This document shows positions 18,166 to 26,121 of a DNA stretch of 64,000 nt, piece by piece. This DNA comes from Stenotrophomonas maltophilia (GTDB lineage: Bacteria; Pseudomonadota; Gammaproteobacteria; Xanthomonadales; Xanthomonadaceae), in assembly GCA_009912235.1 (NCBI GenBank), contig WNDS01000002.1, positions 806,001 to 870,000 on the forward strand, read 5' to 3'. Position 1 is the first letter of the stretch, and each line of letters starts with the position of its first letter. Position numbers and translations under genes: made by a program. The notes beneath the pieces were generated by a model. That model was given only the letters and a program-made list of their open reading frames with translations. It did no database searches and had not been told where the DNA came from.

Positions 18166-18540
18166 TTACTGCGCAGGCCGCGAAAACACGTTCACCAGGT
18201 TGCCATCGGGGTCGCGCAGCAGCAGCGAGCGGTTTCCCCACGGCATGACGGTGGCCGGCATCACCACTTCTGCGCCACGGGCCCGCATGTGCTGTGCCAC
18301 GGCGCCCACGTCGTCCACCTCGAATTCCAGGATGGCCGAACGGTTGGACGCGGCCACGGCGGCACCGGCGTTGAAGCGCTGCACCAGCTCGGCTGAGGAC
18401 AGCGCCAGCACCGCACCCGGCAGGCGCAGCTCGGCAAAGCCGTCGGCAAGCACAACGGGCGCGACCCCGGAAAGATCACGGTAGAACTGCAGCATGCCGG
18501 CAAAGGCATGGGTAACCAGGCGAACGGAAGCGAATTTCAT
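18166..18540 (-). CDS. VOC (glyoxalase/bleomycin-resistance) family protein
   Basis: A 124-aa single-domain vicinal-oxygen-chelate protein. Two babbab units are visible: MKFASVRLVTHAFAGMLQFYRDLSG and, in the second half, AILEFEVDDVGAVAQHMRARGAEVV, ending RSLLLRDPDGNLVNVFSRP. A metal-ligand Glu (DGFAELRLPG) is present. The substrate cannot be told. MKF at 18540 (GAGGT site) is preferred to longer frames. It lies 31 bp from the end of a YafY-like regulator on the same strand and may be its target. Confidence 0.87.
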   Translation of the reverse strand: MKFASVRLVTHAFAGMLQFYRDLSGVAPVVLADGFAELRLPGAVLALSSAELVQRFNAGAAVAASNRSAILEFEVDDVGAVAQHMRARGAEVVMPATVMPWGNRSLLLRDPDGNLVNVFSRPAQ

Positions 18541-18571
18541 GGCAGGACCTCGATGGCGATGAGCCTGCAGG

Positions 18572-19294
18572 CTATCGGTCGATGCTGTCAGTTTCTGGCA
18601 GTAGTGAATGCCCGGCGTCGTCACGGGTGCGCCGCAACGCCTGCAGCAGAGCCCGCCGCCGGCGCGGGTAGCGGTCCTCCTGCAGCTCGGCCTGCGCGAT
18701 GCGGTCGGCGCGGAAGTTGCGGAAGTCCCCGCGCTGTTCACACCAGGCCATCAGCACCCGTGCCTGTTCGAAGTAGACCAGGGCGAACGGCCACACCACG
18801 CGCTGCGACACGCGGCCGCCCGCATCGCGGTAGTGCAGGTACAGGCGCCGCTCCAGCCGTATTGCCAGGCGCAGGTGGTCCTGGCCCACTGCCGCAGGCG
18901 CGCGCACCGGCCCGGTGCCGACCAGCAGCGCCGACTCCTACAGCTCGCGCCGCAGGTCGGTCGGAAGCACCGCGGCAACCTTGGCCAGGACGCCGGTTGC
19001 ACCGCCGGCCAGGCTGGCATCTGCGCGATCGGCCACCTAGCGCATGCCCAGCACCAGCGCATCGAGTTCTTCGGAAGAGAACATCAGCGGCGGCAACAGG
19101 AAGTTCGGCTGCATCACATAGCCCATGCCCGGTGCACCGTCGATCGCCGCCCCCTGCGCCTGCAGGCTGGCGATATCGCGGTAGAGCGTGCGGATGCTCA
19201 CGCCGGTCTCAGCCGCGAGCAGCTGACCACTCACCGGCCGGCGGTGGCGACGCAGGACCTGCAGCAGCTGGAGGAGACGTTGGGGACGGGACAT
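18572..19294 (-). pseudogene. YafY/WYL-domain transcriptional regulator with two in-frame TAG codons
   Basis: A 240-codon DeoR/YafY-like regulator. An N-terminal winged HTH (MSRPQRLLQLLQVLRRHRRPVSGQLLAAETGVSIRTLYRDI) is followed by the linker GMGYVMQPNFLLPPLMFSSEELDALVLGMR. A WYL domain follows (LYLHYRDAGGRVSQRVVWPFALVYFEQARVLMAWCEQRGDFRNFRADRI). All parts share one frame, interrupted by TAG at codon 86 (19037-19039, where the family has Trp: GMR-W-VADRADASL) and codon 119 (18938-18940). WYL proteins bind ligands or DNA; its likely target is the VOC gene immediately downstream. Confidence 0.83.
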
Positions 19295-19540
19295 GCGCGG
19301 ATCGTAGCCAGCCCGGCCGTGCAGGGCCAGCGGCAGGCGGTCCGGCTCACTCGCCGTGGTCACCCCGGTCAGGCCATAGGCCTGCCAGCGTGCCACCGCC
19401 TGCTGGTCGTCAGCCAAGCCGCTGTCGAAGCAGAGCGGGATTAACTGCGCCTTTTCAATACGAATGATTCTTGTTATCGTAAATCGACAGTGTTGTTCCG
19501 CTTGGCAAAAGCGCTCCCCCTTACCTTTTTTTCATTCCTG

Positions 19541-19786
19541 ATGAGCAACCGCACCTATCTCGAATCCGCGCTGTGTCTCTTCGGGTTCCTGTGTTTCTGC
19601 CTGGCGATGATGGCCGAGCGCACGCCGCAGGTCGTGGCATTTGCGCTGCTCACGTGTTGCCTCATCGCCTGGCTCCCGCTGCGCAAGGGCCCCATGAACC
19701 GTGCAACCCGGGCCGTGTCGACAGCCCTGGCACTGGCAGCCGTACTACGCGTGGCGCTGCATCTGCTTCCCAATCCCTCGTTGTAA
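19541..19786 (+). CDS. Small two-helix membrane protein, unknown
   Basis: An 81-aa protein starting MSNRTYLESALCLFGFLCFCLAMMAERTPQ. Hydrophobic segments lie at about 8-25, 30-48 and 58-75, with a basic loop (PLRKGPMNRATR) between. No family is recognised. A longer frame opens at a TTG at 19490. The upstream 100 bp is AT-rich compared with the window and may hold a promoter. The stop is followed after 11 bp by the signal-peptide gene at 19798, so the two look like an operon. Confidence 0.6.
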   Translation: MSNRTYLESALCLFGFLCFCLAMMAERTPQVVAFALLTCCLIAWLPLRKGPMNRATRAVSTALALAAVLRVALHLLPNPSL

Positions 19787-19797
19787 AGGAGTACATC

Positions 19798-20691
19798 GTG
19801 AAACGACTGCTGACTGGAATTGCCCTGCTGCTTGGCATGATGGCAGGTACCGCAAGCGCGCAACAGTAGGTTCCTTCCGTGTCCTGCGAGGGCTGCACGC
19901 TGCAGCAGATGCAGGACGCGGCTCGAGGCGAAGTGGACGTGGGCGGCGTGGCCGTCTACAGCCTGTCCACTGGCGAAATCCGTTCCTTCGTGATCACCAA
20001 CCGGATCCAGGAAATCCCGGTCAGCCCGCAGATCGAGGACTACTTCATTGCACTGGTCAGGTTCTGGAACCAGAACGGCCGCTCCCTGGAAATGCACTTC
20101 GACCTGGCCTCAGCGACCTGGAACTTCGAGAGCGGTGGCATGGCGCGTTCAGCCATGGCGCATGCACGTGTCGCGCGTGCATCGGCAAGCCCGGAGAAGC
20201 CGCTGCCGTCTTCGGCCTACGAGGCGATCCAGAGCCCGGCGCGCATGAACAACATGCTGGACCTGATCGGCGCCTCGATGAACTCCAAGGGCTACCTGGC
20301 CTACAACACCTTCATCAACTCGGTGAAGACCCCGATCTTCACCGTTGATGCCGGCCAGCCGGTCGAGGTGATCCACTTTGCCGATGGCTCGCTGCTGAAA
20401 GCCACCTACAACCTCAACGTGAAAGGCTGGGAATCGATTCCCGGCACTGGACGTGACATCCACAACAACCCGATTCCCGAAAAGCGCGAAGACGTCGTCA
20501 AGGACAACCGCCCGATGGTCTATGAATTCCCGGGTGACATCGGCAGCCCGGCGTACATGGATTTCAGCCAGCAGGCGTTCTATCTGGGCATCAACATCAG
20601 CTTCAAGTCGGGGGACCGGCAGGTGATCTGCACCAGCAACGCGTTCGACGAAGACATCCGCGTGGAAGTGATCTACATGAGCCGTTACTGA
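19798..20691 (+). pseudogene. Exported protein of unknown function, TAG right after the signal peptide
   Basis: A GTG start with a perfect AAGGAG site encodes MKRLLTGIALLLGMMAGTASAQQ, a signal peptide, then TAG at codon 24 (19867-19869). The frame continues unbroken for 274 codons. A restart at GTG 19879 would give an unexported 270-aa product. The mature region contains CEGCTLQQMQ near its N-terminus and a beta-rich body (FTVDAGQPVEVIHFADGSLLKATYNLNVKGW ... VICTSNAFDEDIRVEVIYMSRY). No family is recognised. Confidence 0.7.
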
Positions 20692-20734
20692 GCCCCTGGC
20701 GCAGGTCGGGTGCGGCACGCGCCCGGCCTCTCCC

Positions 20735-22144
20735 TCAGATCGCGCGCGAGTAGCGCGGTTGCGCCTGTGCCTGGCGCAGGTACGGATCGAAGCACATGGC
20801 CAGCAGCCGCAGCAGCGGGCGGCCGGGTTCGCTGGCGCGCACCACGCCGTCGGCCACCTCGGCCAGGCCATCAGCCTGCAGGCGCGCCACCGCCTGCAGG
20901 TCGTCGGCGAAGTAGCTGTCAAAGCAGACCCCATGCCGCCCGGCCAGCGCGCGCCCATCGACCTCGCCCTGGCACATCAGCTGCTGGATCAGCTCGGCGC
21001 GCAGGCGGTCATCCGCGCTGAGCGCCATCCCGCGCCATACCGGCAGCTGGCCACCATCCACAGCCGTTTCCCACGCCGCCAGCTCGCGCGGGTTCTGGCT
21101 GTAGGTGCTGCCGATATGGCTGATGGCGCTGACCCCCAGCCCGACCAGATCGGTACCGGCGTGGGTGGTGTAGCCCATGAAATTGCGGTGCAGCTGCCCT
21201 GCCCGCTGCGCGCGCGACAGGTCTTCCTCGGGCAGCGCGAAATGGTCCATGCCGATGTACTGGTAGCCGGCCGCCGACAGCCGCTCCACTGCCAGCCCCA
21301 GCAACGCCAGCTTCTGTTCCGGCGTGGGCAGCTGCGTTTCGTCGATCTGCCGCTGCGCACGGAACAGGTGCGGCAGGTGCGCATAGCCATACACCGCCAG
21401 GCGGTCCGGGCGCAGGGCCAGCACCAGTTCCAGCGTGCGCCCGAACCCTTCCAGGGTCTGTCCCGGCAGGCCATAGATCAGGTCCACGTTGACCGAGCGC
21501 ATGCCGTTGTCGCGGCACGCGCGCAGGATGTCCAGCGTCTGCCGCACGCCCTGCACGCGGTTGATCGACGCCTGCACCTGCGGGTCGAAATCCTGCACGC
21601 CCAGGCTGGCGCGGTTGAAGCCCAGCTGCGCCAGCAGGGCCACATCACCGGTGTCGATGAAGCGCGGATCCAGTTCGATGGAGAAATCGCGCTGCCCGGC
21701 GTCGCTGAAATCAAAGCGGCGGCGCAGGCCTTCCACCAGCGTGGTCATGGCTGCGGCATCGAGGAAGTTCGGCGTGCCACCGCCCAGGTGCAGCTGGATC
21801 ACCTCGCGGCCATCGGCAAACTGCGGCGCCAGCAGATCGGCCTCGGCCAGCACGCGCGCCACGTAGCTGTGGCCACGGCTGCGGTCACGGGTGATGACCC
21901 GGTTGCAGCCGCAGTAGAAACACGGGCTGCTGCAGAACGGCACGTGCACGTACAGCGACAGCGCCCGCGCGCTGTCGTTGCTGCGCGCGATGGCATCGCG
22001 CAGCGCCGGCGCATCGAAGCCGTCGTGGAACTGCGGTGCGGTGGGATAGGAGGTGTAGCGCGGCCGCGGCCGGTCGTGGCGACGCAGCAGTTCGGGATCG
22101 AAGGTCCAGGCCAGGTCACCGGCCGCGGGCGAGTAGGTATCCAT
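20735..22144 (-). CDS. hemN: Oxygen-independent coproporphyrinogen III oxidase
   Basis: Radical-SAM enzyme converting coproporphyrinogen III to protoporphyrinogen IX without O2, 469 aa. The cluster motif is CSSPCFYCGC (Cys71, Cys75, Cys78 plus Cys80), preceded by RYTSYPTAPQFH and followed by HLGGGTPNFL and DLIYGLPGQT, all typical of HemN. The start MDTYSPAAG at 22144 is preferred; earlier frames run over an ANR-type box (22179-22192). The gene is probably expressed under low oxygen together with the globin gene. Confidence 0.94.
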   Translation of the reverse strand: MDTYSPAAGDLAWTFDPELLRRHDRPRPRYTSYPTAPQFHDGFDAPALRDAIARSNDSARALSLYVHVPFCSSPCFYCGCNRVITRDRSRGHSYVARVLAEADLLAPQFADGREVIQLHLGGGTPNFLDAAAMTTLVEGLRRRFDFSDAGQRDFSIELDPRFIDTGDVALLAQLGFNRASLGVQDFDPQVQASINRVQGVRQTLDILRACRDNGMRSVNVDLIYGLPGQTLEGFGRTLELVLALRPDRLAVYGYAHLPHLFRAQRQIDETQLPTPEQKLALLGLAVERLSAAGYQYIGMDHFALPEEDLSRAQRAGQLHRNFMGYTTHAGTDLVGLGVSAISHIGSTYSQNPRELAAWETAVDGGQLPVWRGMALSADDRLRAELIQQLMCQGEVDGRALAGRHGVCFDSYFADDLQAVARLQADGLAEVADGVVRASEPGRPLLRLLAMCFDPYLRQAQAQPRYSRAI

Positions 22145-22178
22145 GGCGCCAGCATCGCGCCGGCCACCGCGGTACGCC

Positions 22179-22192
22179 TTGACTGAAATCAA
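22179..22192 (-). promoter_or_regulatory. ANR/FNR-type box upstream of hemN
   Basis: TTGAC-TGAA-ATCAA, one mismatch from the FNR/ANR consensus TTGAT-N4-ATCAA. It lies 35 bp before the hemN start and overlaps the globin stop codon. Confidence 0.7.
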
Positions 22193-22632
22193 TCGCGCCC
22201 GGGCATGCCCATGATCGGCAGCTGCACCTGCGGCCAGCGCAGCATCTGGTAGCGCTTCCAGAAGGTATCGCCGATGCGCTCGGCCACCTCATCGGCCAGC
22301 TGCTGCATCGGCGGATTGTTGCATTCGGCGGTGGTCAGCCGGAACAGGGCCAGCCAGCGATCGAACAGGTCACGGTCCAGCTCGATGGCCATGTGCTTGG
22401 ACATCGGCGCGCCCTTGAAGCGCCGCGTGCCACGCAGCATCGCCGACCAGAAATCCACCAGCTGCGCCAGGTGCGAAGGCCAATCGTGCACATGCGCTTC
22501 AAACACCGGGCCGAGCCGTTCTTCCAGGCGCACGCGCGCATAGAAGTCGTGCACCAGGCGGGTCACCTCCTCCTCGCTGCACAGGTCGGGTGAGGCGGCG
22601 GGGGCTGGCGGTTGCGGGGTCAGGCTCATCAT
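22189..22632 (-). CDS. Group III truncated haemoglobin-like protein
   Basis: A 147-aa globin of the group III truncated type. After a Pro/Ala-rich N-terminus, VTRLVHDFYARVRLEERLGPVFEAHVHDWPSHLAQLVDFWSAMLRG holds the helices with the family's Phe and Trp. His in SKHMAIELD (KHM) is the likely proximal ligand. Such proteins bind O2 or NO. The start at the MM pair (22632) is preferred; a longer upstream frame would include the ANR box (22682-22695), which lies 50 bp upstream. Probably oxygen-regulated. Confidence 0.87.
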   Translation of the reverse strand: MMSLTPQPPAPAASPDLCSEEEVTRLVHDFYARVRLEERLGPVFEAHVHDWPSHLAQLVDFWSAMLRGTRRFKGAPMSKHMAIELDRDLFDRWLALFRLTTAECNNPPMQQLADEVAERIGDTFWKRYQMLRWPQVQLPIMGMPGRD

Positions 22633-22681
22633 GGGTACCGGGAAAACGCAGGCAGTGTGCCGCGCGGGCACGGCGGCGCCG

Positions 22682-22695
22682 TTGATCTGGATCAA
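22682..22695. promoter_or_regulatory. Perfect ANR/FNR box
   Basis: TTGATCTGGATCAA, a full palindromic match to TTGAT-N4-ATCAA. It lies 50 bp upstream of the globin start on the minus strand and about 113 bp upstream of the divergent small membrane gene on the plus strand, so it may control both. Confidence 0.82.
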
Positions 22696-22807
22696 TGTCG
22701 GCGCAGGTTCCGGCACCTAGGCTGAGGTGCCTGCAGCAGGCGTGCCCTGTCCATGCCGGACCGTGCGCAGTATACGCCCCACCCTTCCCTGCCCGACCGT
22801 TACGCCC

Positions 22808-23095
22808 ATGAACACACCGTCCTCCGGCCGCCGCCTGCGGCTGCTCCAGCACTGGGGTGCCATTCTCTGGCCCAGCTTCATCGCCGCCGCCCTGGCCAGC
22901 GCGGTGTTCTTCGCCTGCGTGGACCCGTTGCGGCTGCACGCGATCAGCTTCCCGCAGCATGCGATCAGCCGCGAGCTGGGCTACAGCGTCGGCTTCTTCA
23001 TGTTCTGGGCGGTCACCGCGTTGTCCAGCGGCGTGACCGGCTACCTGCTGCATCCCCCGCCGCCGGCGGAGGATGACGACTGCCCGCTGGGATGA
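22808..23095 (+). CDS. Small membrane protein upstream of a CcoG-like gene
   Basis: A 95-aa protein with two likely membrane helices (ILWPSFIAAALASAVFFACV and GFFMFWAVTALSSGVTGYLL) and an acidic tail. Its TGA overlaps the next gene by four bases (ATGA), so the two are translationally coupled. Small proteins of this kind are found with CcoG/cytochrome oxidase genes, but the family is not firmly recognised. The ANR box at 22682 lies upstream. Confidence 0.72.
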   Translation: MNTPSSGRRLRLLQHWGAILWPSFIAAALASAVFFACVDPLRLHAISFPQHAISRELGYSVGFFMFWAVTALSSGVTGYLLHPPPPAEDDDCPLG

Positions 23096-24165
23096 GGATG
23101 ACCTCGCCCACCTCGGCGACCCCGTGCGCACGCCGGTCGCGCCCGTGGCGCTGGCGCAGCGCGCTGGCCGTCACGCTGCTGCTGGCGTTCTACCTGCTGC
23201 CCTGGCTGCGCTGGAATGGCCGTCAGGCCCTGCTGTTCGATCTGGCCGCGCGCCGCTTTGATCTGTTCGGGCTGACGCTGTGGCCGCACGATGCCGGCGT
23301 GCTGCTGGGCCTGATGGCCATGCTGGCCACTGCCCTGGCCCTGCTGAGCCACCTGGCCGGCCGCGGGTGGTGCGGCCACGGCTGCCCGCAGACGCTGTGG
23401 AGCCGCGCCTTCGGCTGGATCGAAGACGGCATTGCCCGGCGCGTCCGGCCGGCCGCGCTGGCGCGCGTGCTGACACAGGCCGCCTGGGCATTGCTGGCGC
23501 TGTGGACGGGCATCACCTTCGTCGGCGTGTTCAGCCCCATCCACGGCCTGCTGGCGGGCGTACCGGCACTGCGCTGGAGCGCGTGGGAAACCTTCTGGGT
23601 GCTGTTCTACGCGGCGGCCACCTGGGGCAATGCCGGGTTCCTGCGTGAGCAGGTGTGCCGCACGCTGTGCCCGTTCGCCCGCATGCAGCCGCTGCTGACC
23701 GACCCGTGGACGCCGCGCATGCAGTACGACCCGCGTCGCGGGGAACCGCGCGGCGCAAGGCCGGCTGGCGCCGGCGGGGTGGTCACGCGCGGGCGCGGCC
23801 TGCTCGATGCCACCACCGCGCAGGACTACGCCTTCCGTGCTGCACATCCACTGCTGGCCGGGCCGATGCCGCGCTTTGCCGACGACCGGCTGGGTGACTA
23901 CACCGACTGCGGCCAGTGCGCGGCCGCCTGCCCGATGCAGCTGGACATCCGCCATGGGCCGCAGGCCGATTGCCTGGCCTGCGGTGCCTGTGTGGATGCC
24001 TGTGCCGACGAACAGCATCGCGTCGGCTTCGGCACGGCGCTGGTGCGCTACGGCAGCCCACAGGTCCTGAGCGGGCAAGCCCGCCGCTACGCGCGCCCGC
24101 GCACGATGGCGCTGCTGGGTCTGTTGCTGGCCCTGCTGATGCTGGGGGCCTGGCAGCTGGGCTGA
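23092..24165 (+). CDS. CcoG-like 4Fe-4S ferredoxin membrane protein
   Basis: A 357-aa membrane protein with membrane segments in the N-terminal half and at the C-terminus (TMALLGLLLALLMLGAWQL). Cysteine motifs are GWCGHGCPQTLW, CRTLCPFARMQ, and the paired ferredoxin motifs CGQCAAACP and CLACGACVDAC. CcoG/RdxA relatives reduce copper during cbb3 cytochrome oxidase assembly. It is shorter than the usual 450-500 aa and lacks a C-terminal Ig-like domain. No oxidase gene is in the window, so the partner is uncertain. Confidence 0.82.
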   Translation: MRMTSPTSATPCARRSRPWRWRSALAVTLLLAFYLLPWLRWNGRQALLFDLAARRFDLFGLTLWPHDAGVLLGLMAMLATALALLSHLAGRGWCGHGCPQTLWSRAFGWIEDGIARRVRPAALARVLTQAAWALLALWTGITFVGVFSPIHGLLAGVPALRWSAWETFWVLFYAAATWGNAGFLREQVCRTLCPFARMQPLLTDPWTPRMQYDPRRGEPRGARPAGAGGVVTRGRGLLDATTAQDYAFRAAHPLLAGPMPRFADDRLGDYTDCGQCAAACPMQLDIRHGPQADCLACGACVDACADEQHRVGFGTALVRYGSPQVLSGQARRYARPRTMALLGLLLALLMLGAWQLG

Positions 24166-24166
24166 C

Positions 24167-24403
24167 TCAGCGCAGCCCACCTGCCTGCGGCGGCACCAGC
24201 TGCGCGCGCCGCACGATGCCCAGCTGTTCGATGATCAGCGCCATCTCATTGGTGACATCGGTGCGGGTGGTGCCCTGCGGCACAAGCCGGTACAGCACCT
24301 CCTGATAGGTGTTCCAGAACTCCGGCCCGCACCCATGTTTCTGGTAACTGGATTCGAGCTCGCGACGTACCCGTTCAGCCAAGCCATGCATGCCGTAATT
24401 CAT
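24167..24403 (-). CDS. Conserved small protein, unknown
   Basis: A 78-aa soluble protein, MNYGMHGLAERVRRELESSYQKHGCGPEFWNTYQEVLYRLVPQG, mostly helical with one cysteine. It shows coding character (regular third-position GC) and an AGG-type site before its ATG. It is convergent with the CcoG-like gene. No family is recognised. Confidence 0.6.
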   Translation of the reverse strand: MNYGMHGLAERVRRELESSYQKHGCGPEFWNTYQEVLYRLVPQGTTRTDVTNEMALIIEQLGIVRRAQLVPPQAGGLR

Positions 24404-24837
24404 ACGACCTCCCTTGGACTTGTCCCTGTTGCGTTGACGGCCGACCTTCCTCGGTTTCCCCCGTCAGGTTACTGAACCTTCACCTACGCTTGATGCCAAT
24501 TAGTCACAGTTTTCACGACAGGTCAATGACACGTCGCGACTTTGTTAATAGAAATTATTAATGATTCACGAACATCATTGGCCAGAGGCCAGACCTGAGA
24601 CCGCGCCAATGGCGACATCAACGCAAAAAAAGATCCAGGAGCGCCTATTCCGCGGCACCGTTCACGCAGCGGGTGCAGGCGGGTCGGATGAGGGCTGAAC
24701 TGGATGTGCATCACAGAACCGCCACGATCGCGCTGATGTAAGCGTCGGTCTGTTAAGCGTGCTTTACTTTCTGATCCCGCGGAGGCGCCGCTGAGGTCGC
24801 TTCCAGCCTCTGCCCGGCGCTGCGGAACGACCCGCGC
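24404..24837. other. 434-bp intergenic region, AT-richer
   Basis: No convincing gene: a 63-codon minus-strand frame (24523-24714) lacks coding character. The stretch 24480-24620 is AT-rich and may hold the promoter of the 78-aa gene. TGTTAAGCGTGCTT at 24751-24764 resembles a dyad at 25114-25127 between the cro- and cI-like genes. A GC-rich imperfect hairpin sits near 24780-24820. Confidence 0.55.
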
Positions 24838-25062
24838 TCAGTCGGCGCTATCGCCGCCGTCTTCGGGTTCCTCTGACGGAAACAGCATCGGATACTGCTG
24901 CTGCAGCATGTAACGGCGCAGCGGTGGAATCATCCCGTTTCGCGGCCATTGCGAGACTGCTGATCGCGACACACCAAACAGTTTCGCCAGCTGCGAATCC
25001 GTCTGCAGGCCCAGCCGATCACGTACGTAGTACTTGCTCCACACGACAAACATCGGGGGCAT
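24838..25062 (-). CDS. Cro-like HTH protein
   Basis: A protein of about 74 aa (start 25062 or 25053; neither has a clear ribosome binding site). YYVRDRLGLQTDSQLAKLFGVSRSAVSQWPRNGMIPPLRRYMLQQQYPMLFP is a Cro/C1-type helix-turn-helix with the recognition helix at SRSAVSQW. The tail is acidic (EEPEDGGDSAD). It is divergent from a cI-like gene, like the cro/cI pair of lambdoid phages, but no other phage genes are near. It probably represses its own and the neighbouring promoter. Confidence 0.8.
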   Translation of the reverse strand: MPPMFVVWSKYYVRDRLGLQTDSQLAKLFGVSRSAVSQWPRNGMIPPLRRYMLQQQYPMLFPSEEPEDGGDSAD

Positions 25063-25090
25063 CCAGGAACTAGGAACCGTTATTGTCCGT

Positions 25091-25127
25091 GCAAGGTTTC
25101 TTGCGAATCCAACTGTTAAGCTCGCTT
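25091..25127. promoter_or_regulatory. Operator region between cro-like and cI-like genes
   Basis: The 71-bp divergent gap holds two dyads: GCAAGGTTTCTTGC at 25091-25104 (5-bp arms, 4-base gap) and TTAAGCTCGCTT at 25116-25127 (AAGC-N2-GCTT). They are candidate repressor sites. Confidence 0.6.
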
Positions 25128-25133
25128 GCATAG

Positions 25134-25565
25134 ATGAAAACTCTCGGCCAACGACTCAGTCATGCGATGAAGGAAGCCGGCCTGCCGCGGCCGGTGGATC
25201 TCGCCCGTGCTTCGCACACCACCACCGCCACCGTCAGCAACTGGCTGAAGGACCAGGTCAAGGCGGACCACGTGAAAGCGGAGCAGCTGTTCCGCATTGC
25301 CGACGCGGTGAAACTGGACCCACGCGAACTGCTGTTCGGCCCGCGCGGGCGCAGAATCAGCGAGGACGGACCCGGTTATGCCTACAACGCCATCGAGAAG
25401 CAGCACTGGGTGAACAGCTTCACGCTGGTCTCGGAAATGCTGCAGCTGCCTGATCCCCCGATCGGGGTGGACAAGCAGGCGGTCTTGACGCTGATGGCCT
25501 ACGACCTGCTGGTGGAGGGCGTCAGCCACGGCCGCATCGTGCGCGTGCTGGACACCTCGCTGTAG
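25134..25565 (+). CDS. cI-like HTH repressor
   Basis: A 143-aa XRE-family regulator. The N-terminal HTH is LGQRLSHAMKEAGLPRPVDLARASHTTTATVSNWLKDQVKADHVKAEQLFRIADAV (recognition helix TTATVSNWL). The rest is a short helical domain without the Ser/Lys protease dyad of LexA/CI, so it would not self-cleave. The start lacks a Shine-Dalgarno and may be leaderless, as with phage CI. It is divergent from a cro-like gene, with dyads between. The crcB riboswitch begins just after its stop. Confidence 0.82.
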   Translation: MKTLGQRLSHAMKEAGLPRPVDLARASHTTTATVSNWLKDQVKADHVKAEQLFRIADAVKLDPRELLFGPRGRRISEDGPGYAYNAIEKQHWVNSFTLVSEMLQLPDPPIGVDKQAVLTLMAYDLLVEGVSHGRIVRVLDTSL

Positions 25566-25599
25566 CCTGCGCTGCCGGCCGCCGCCCTGCTACGATGGC

Positions 25600-25660
25600 G
25601 GTCGATGGGAATGGGGCTTCCCGATAACCGCCTTGTGGCTGATGGCTCCTGCTGTGACGA
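25600..25660 (+). promoter_or_regulatory. Fluoride riboswitch (crcB motif)
   Basis: The conserved core is clear: GATGGGAATGGGGCTTCCC, then GATAACCGCC, and GGCTGATGGCTCCTGCT, as in the crcB RNA aptamer. A TACGAT -10 at 25591 places the start of the RNA at its 5' edge. After it, GACGAAC/GTTCGTC and GACGGC/GCCGTC arms form possible expression-platform hairpins before the GGAGG site of crcB. Confidence 0.93.
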
Positions 25661-25733
25661 ACCCGGTGTTCGTCGACGGCAGGCTGTGCCCGCCGTCGCC
25701 GACACCATCGAACCTGCCGATGGAGGCGCGTGA

Positions 25734-26117
25734 ATGAACAACTATGTGCTGGTGTTCCTGGGGGGCGGTGCCGGCGCGTGCCTGCGCCATTTCTGCAACC
25801 AGATCGGGGCCCGCGTGGTGGTCGGCAGCAGCTGGCCGTGGGCAACGTTCCTGGTCAACCTCAGCGGCGCGCTGCTGATGGGCGTGGTGGTGGAAGCCTT
25901 CGCGCAGCGCAACGGCGCCTCGCCGCAGCTGCGGCTGCTGCTGACCACTGGCATCCTCGGCGGCTACACCACCTTCTCCACCTACTCGCTGGAAATCGGC
26001 CTGCTGCTGCAGCGTGGCCAGCATGGCCTGGCCGCCCTGTACGCCGGCGGCTCGGTGCTGCTGAGCGTGGCCGGGCTGTTTGCCGGCATACGCCTGGCGC
26101 GGCTGGTCCTGGGCTGA
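25734..26117 (+). CDS. crcB: Fluoride exporter CrcB/Fluc
   Basis: A four-helix fluoride channel forming a dual-topology dimer in the inner membrane, 127 aa. Family motifs are GGGAGACLRHF, NLSGALLMG (pore Asn) and TTFSTYSLE. Start ATG 25734 has GGAGG eight bases upstream. Expression is expected to be switched on by F- through the riboswitch. Convergent with the AraC-type gene, four bases apart. Confidence 0.95.
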   Translation: MNNYVLVFLGGGAGACLRHFCNQIGARVVVGSSWPWATFLVNLSGALLMGVVVEAFAQRNGASPQLRLLLTTGILGGYTTFSTYSLEIGLLLQRGQHGLAALYAGGSVLLSVAGLFAGIRLARLVLG

Positions 26118-26121
26118 GCGC

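Noticed and set aside
24523..24714. 63-codon minus-strand frame in an AT-rich gap
   Set aside because: Poor coding composition, no ribosome binding site, and it ends within promoter-like sequence.
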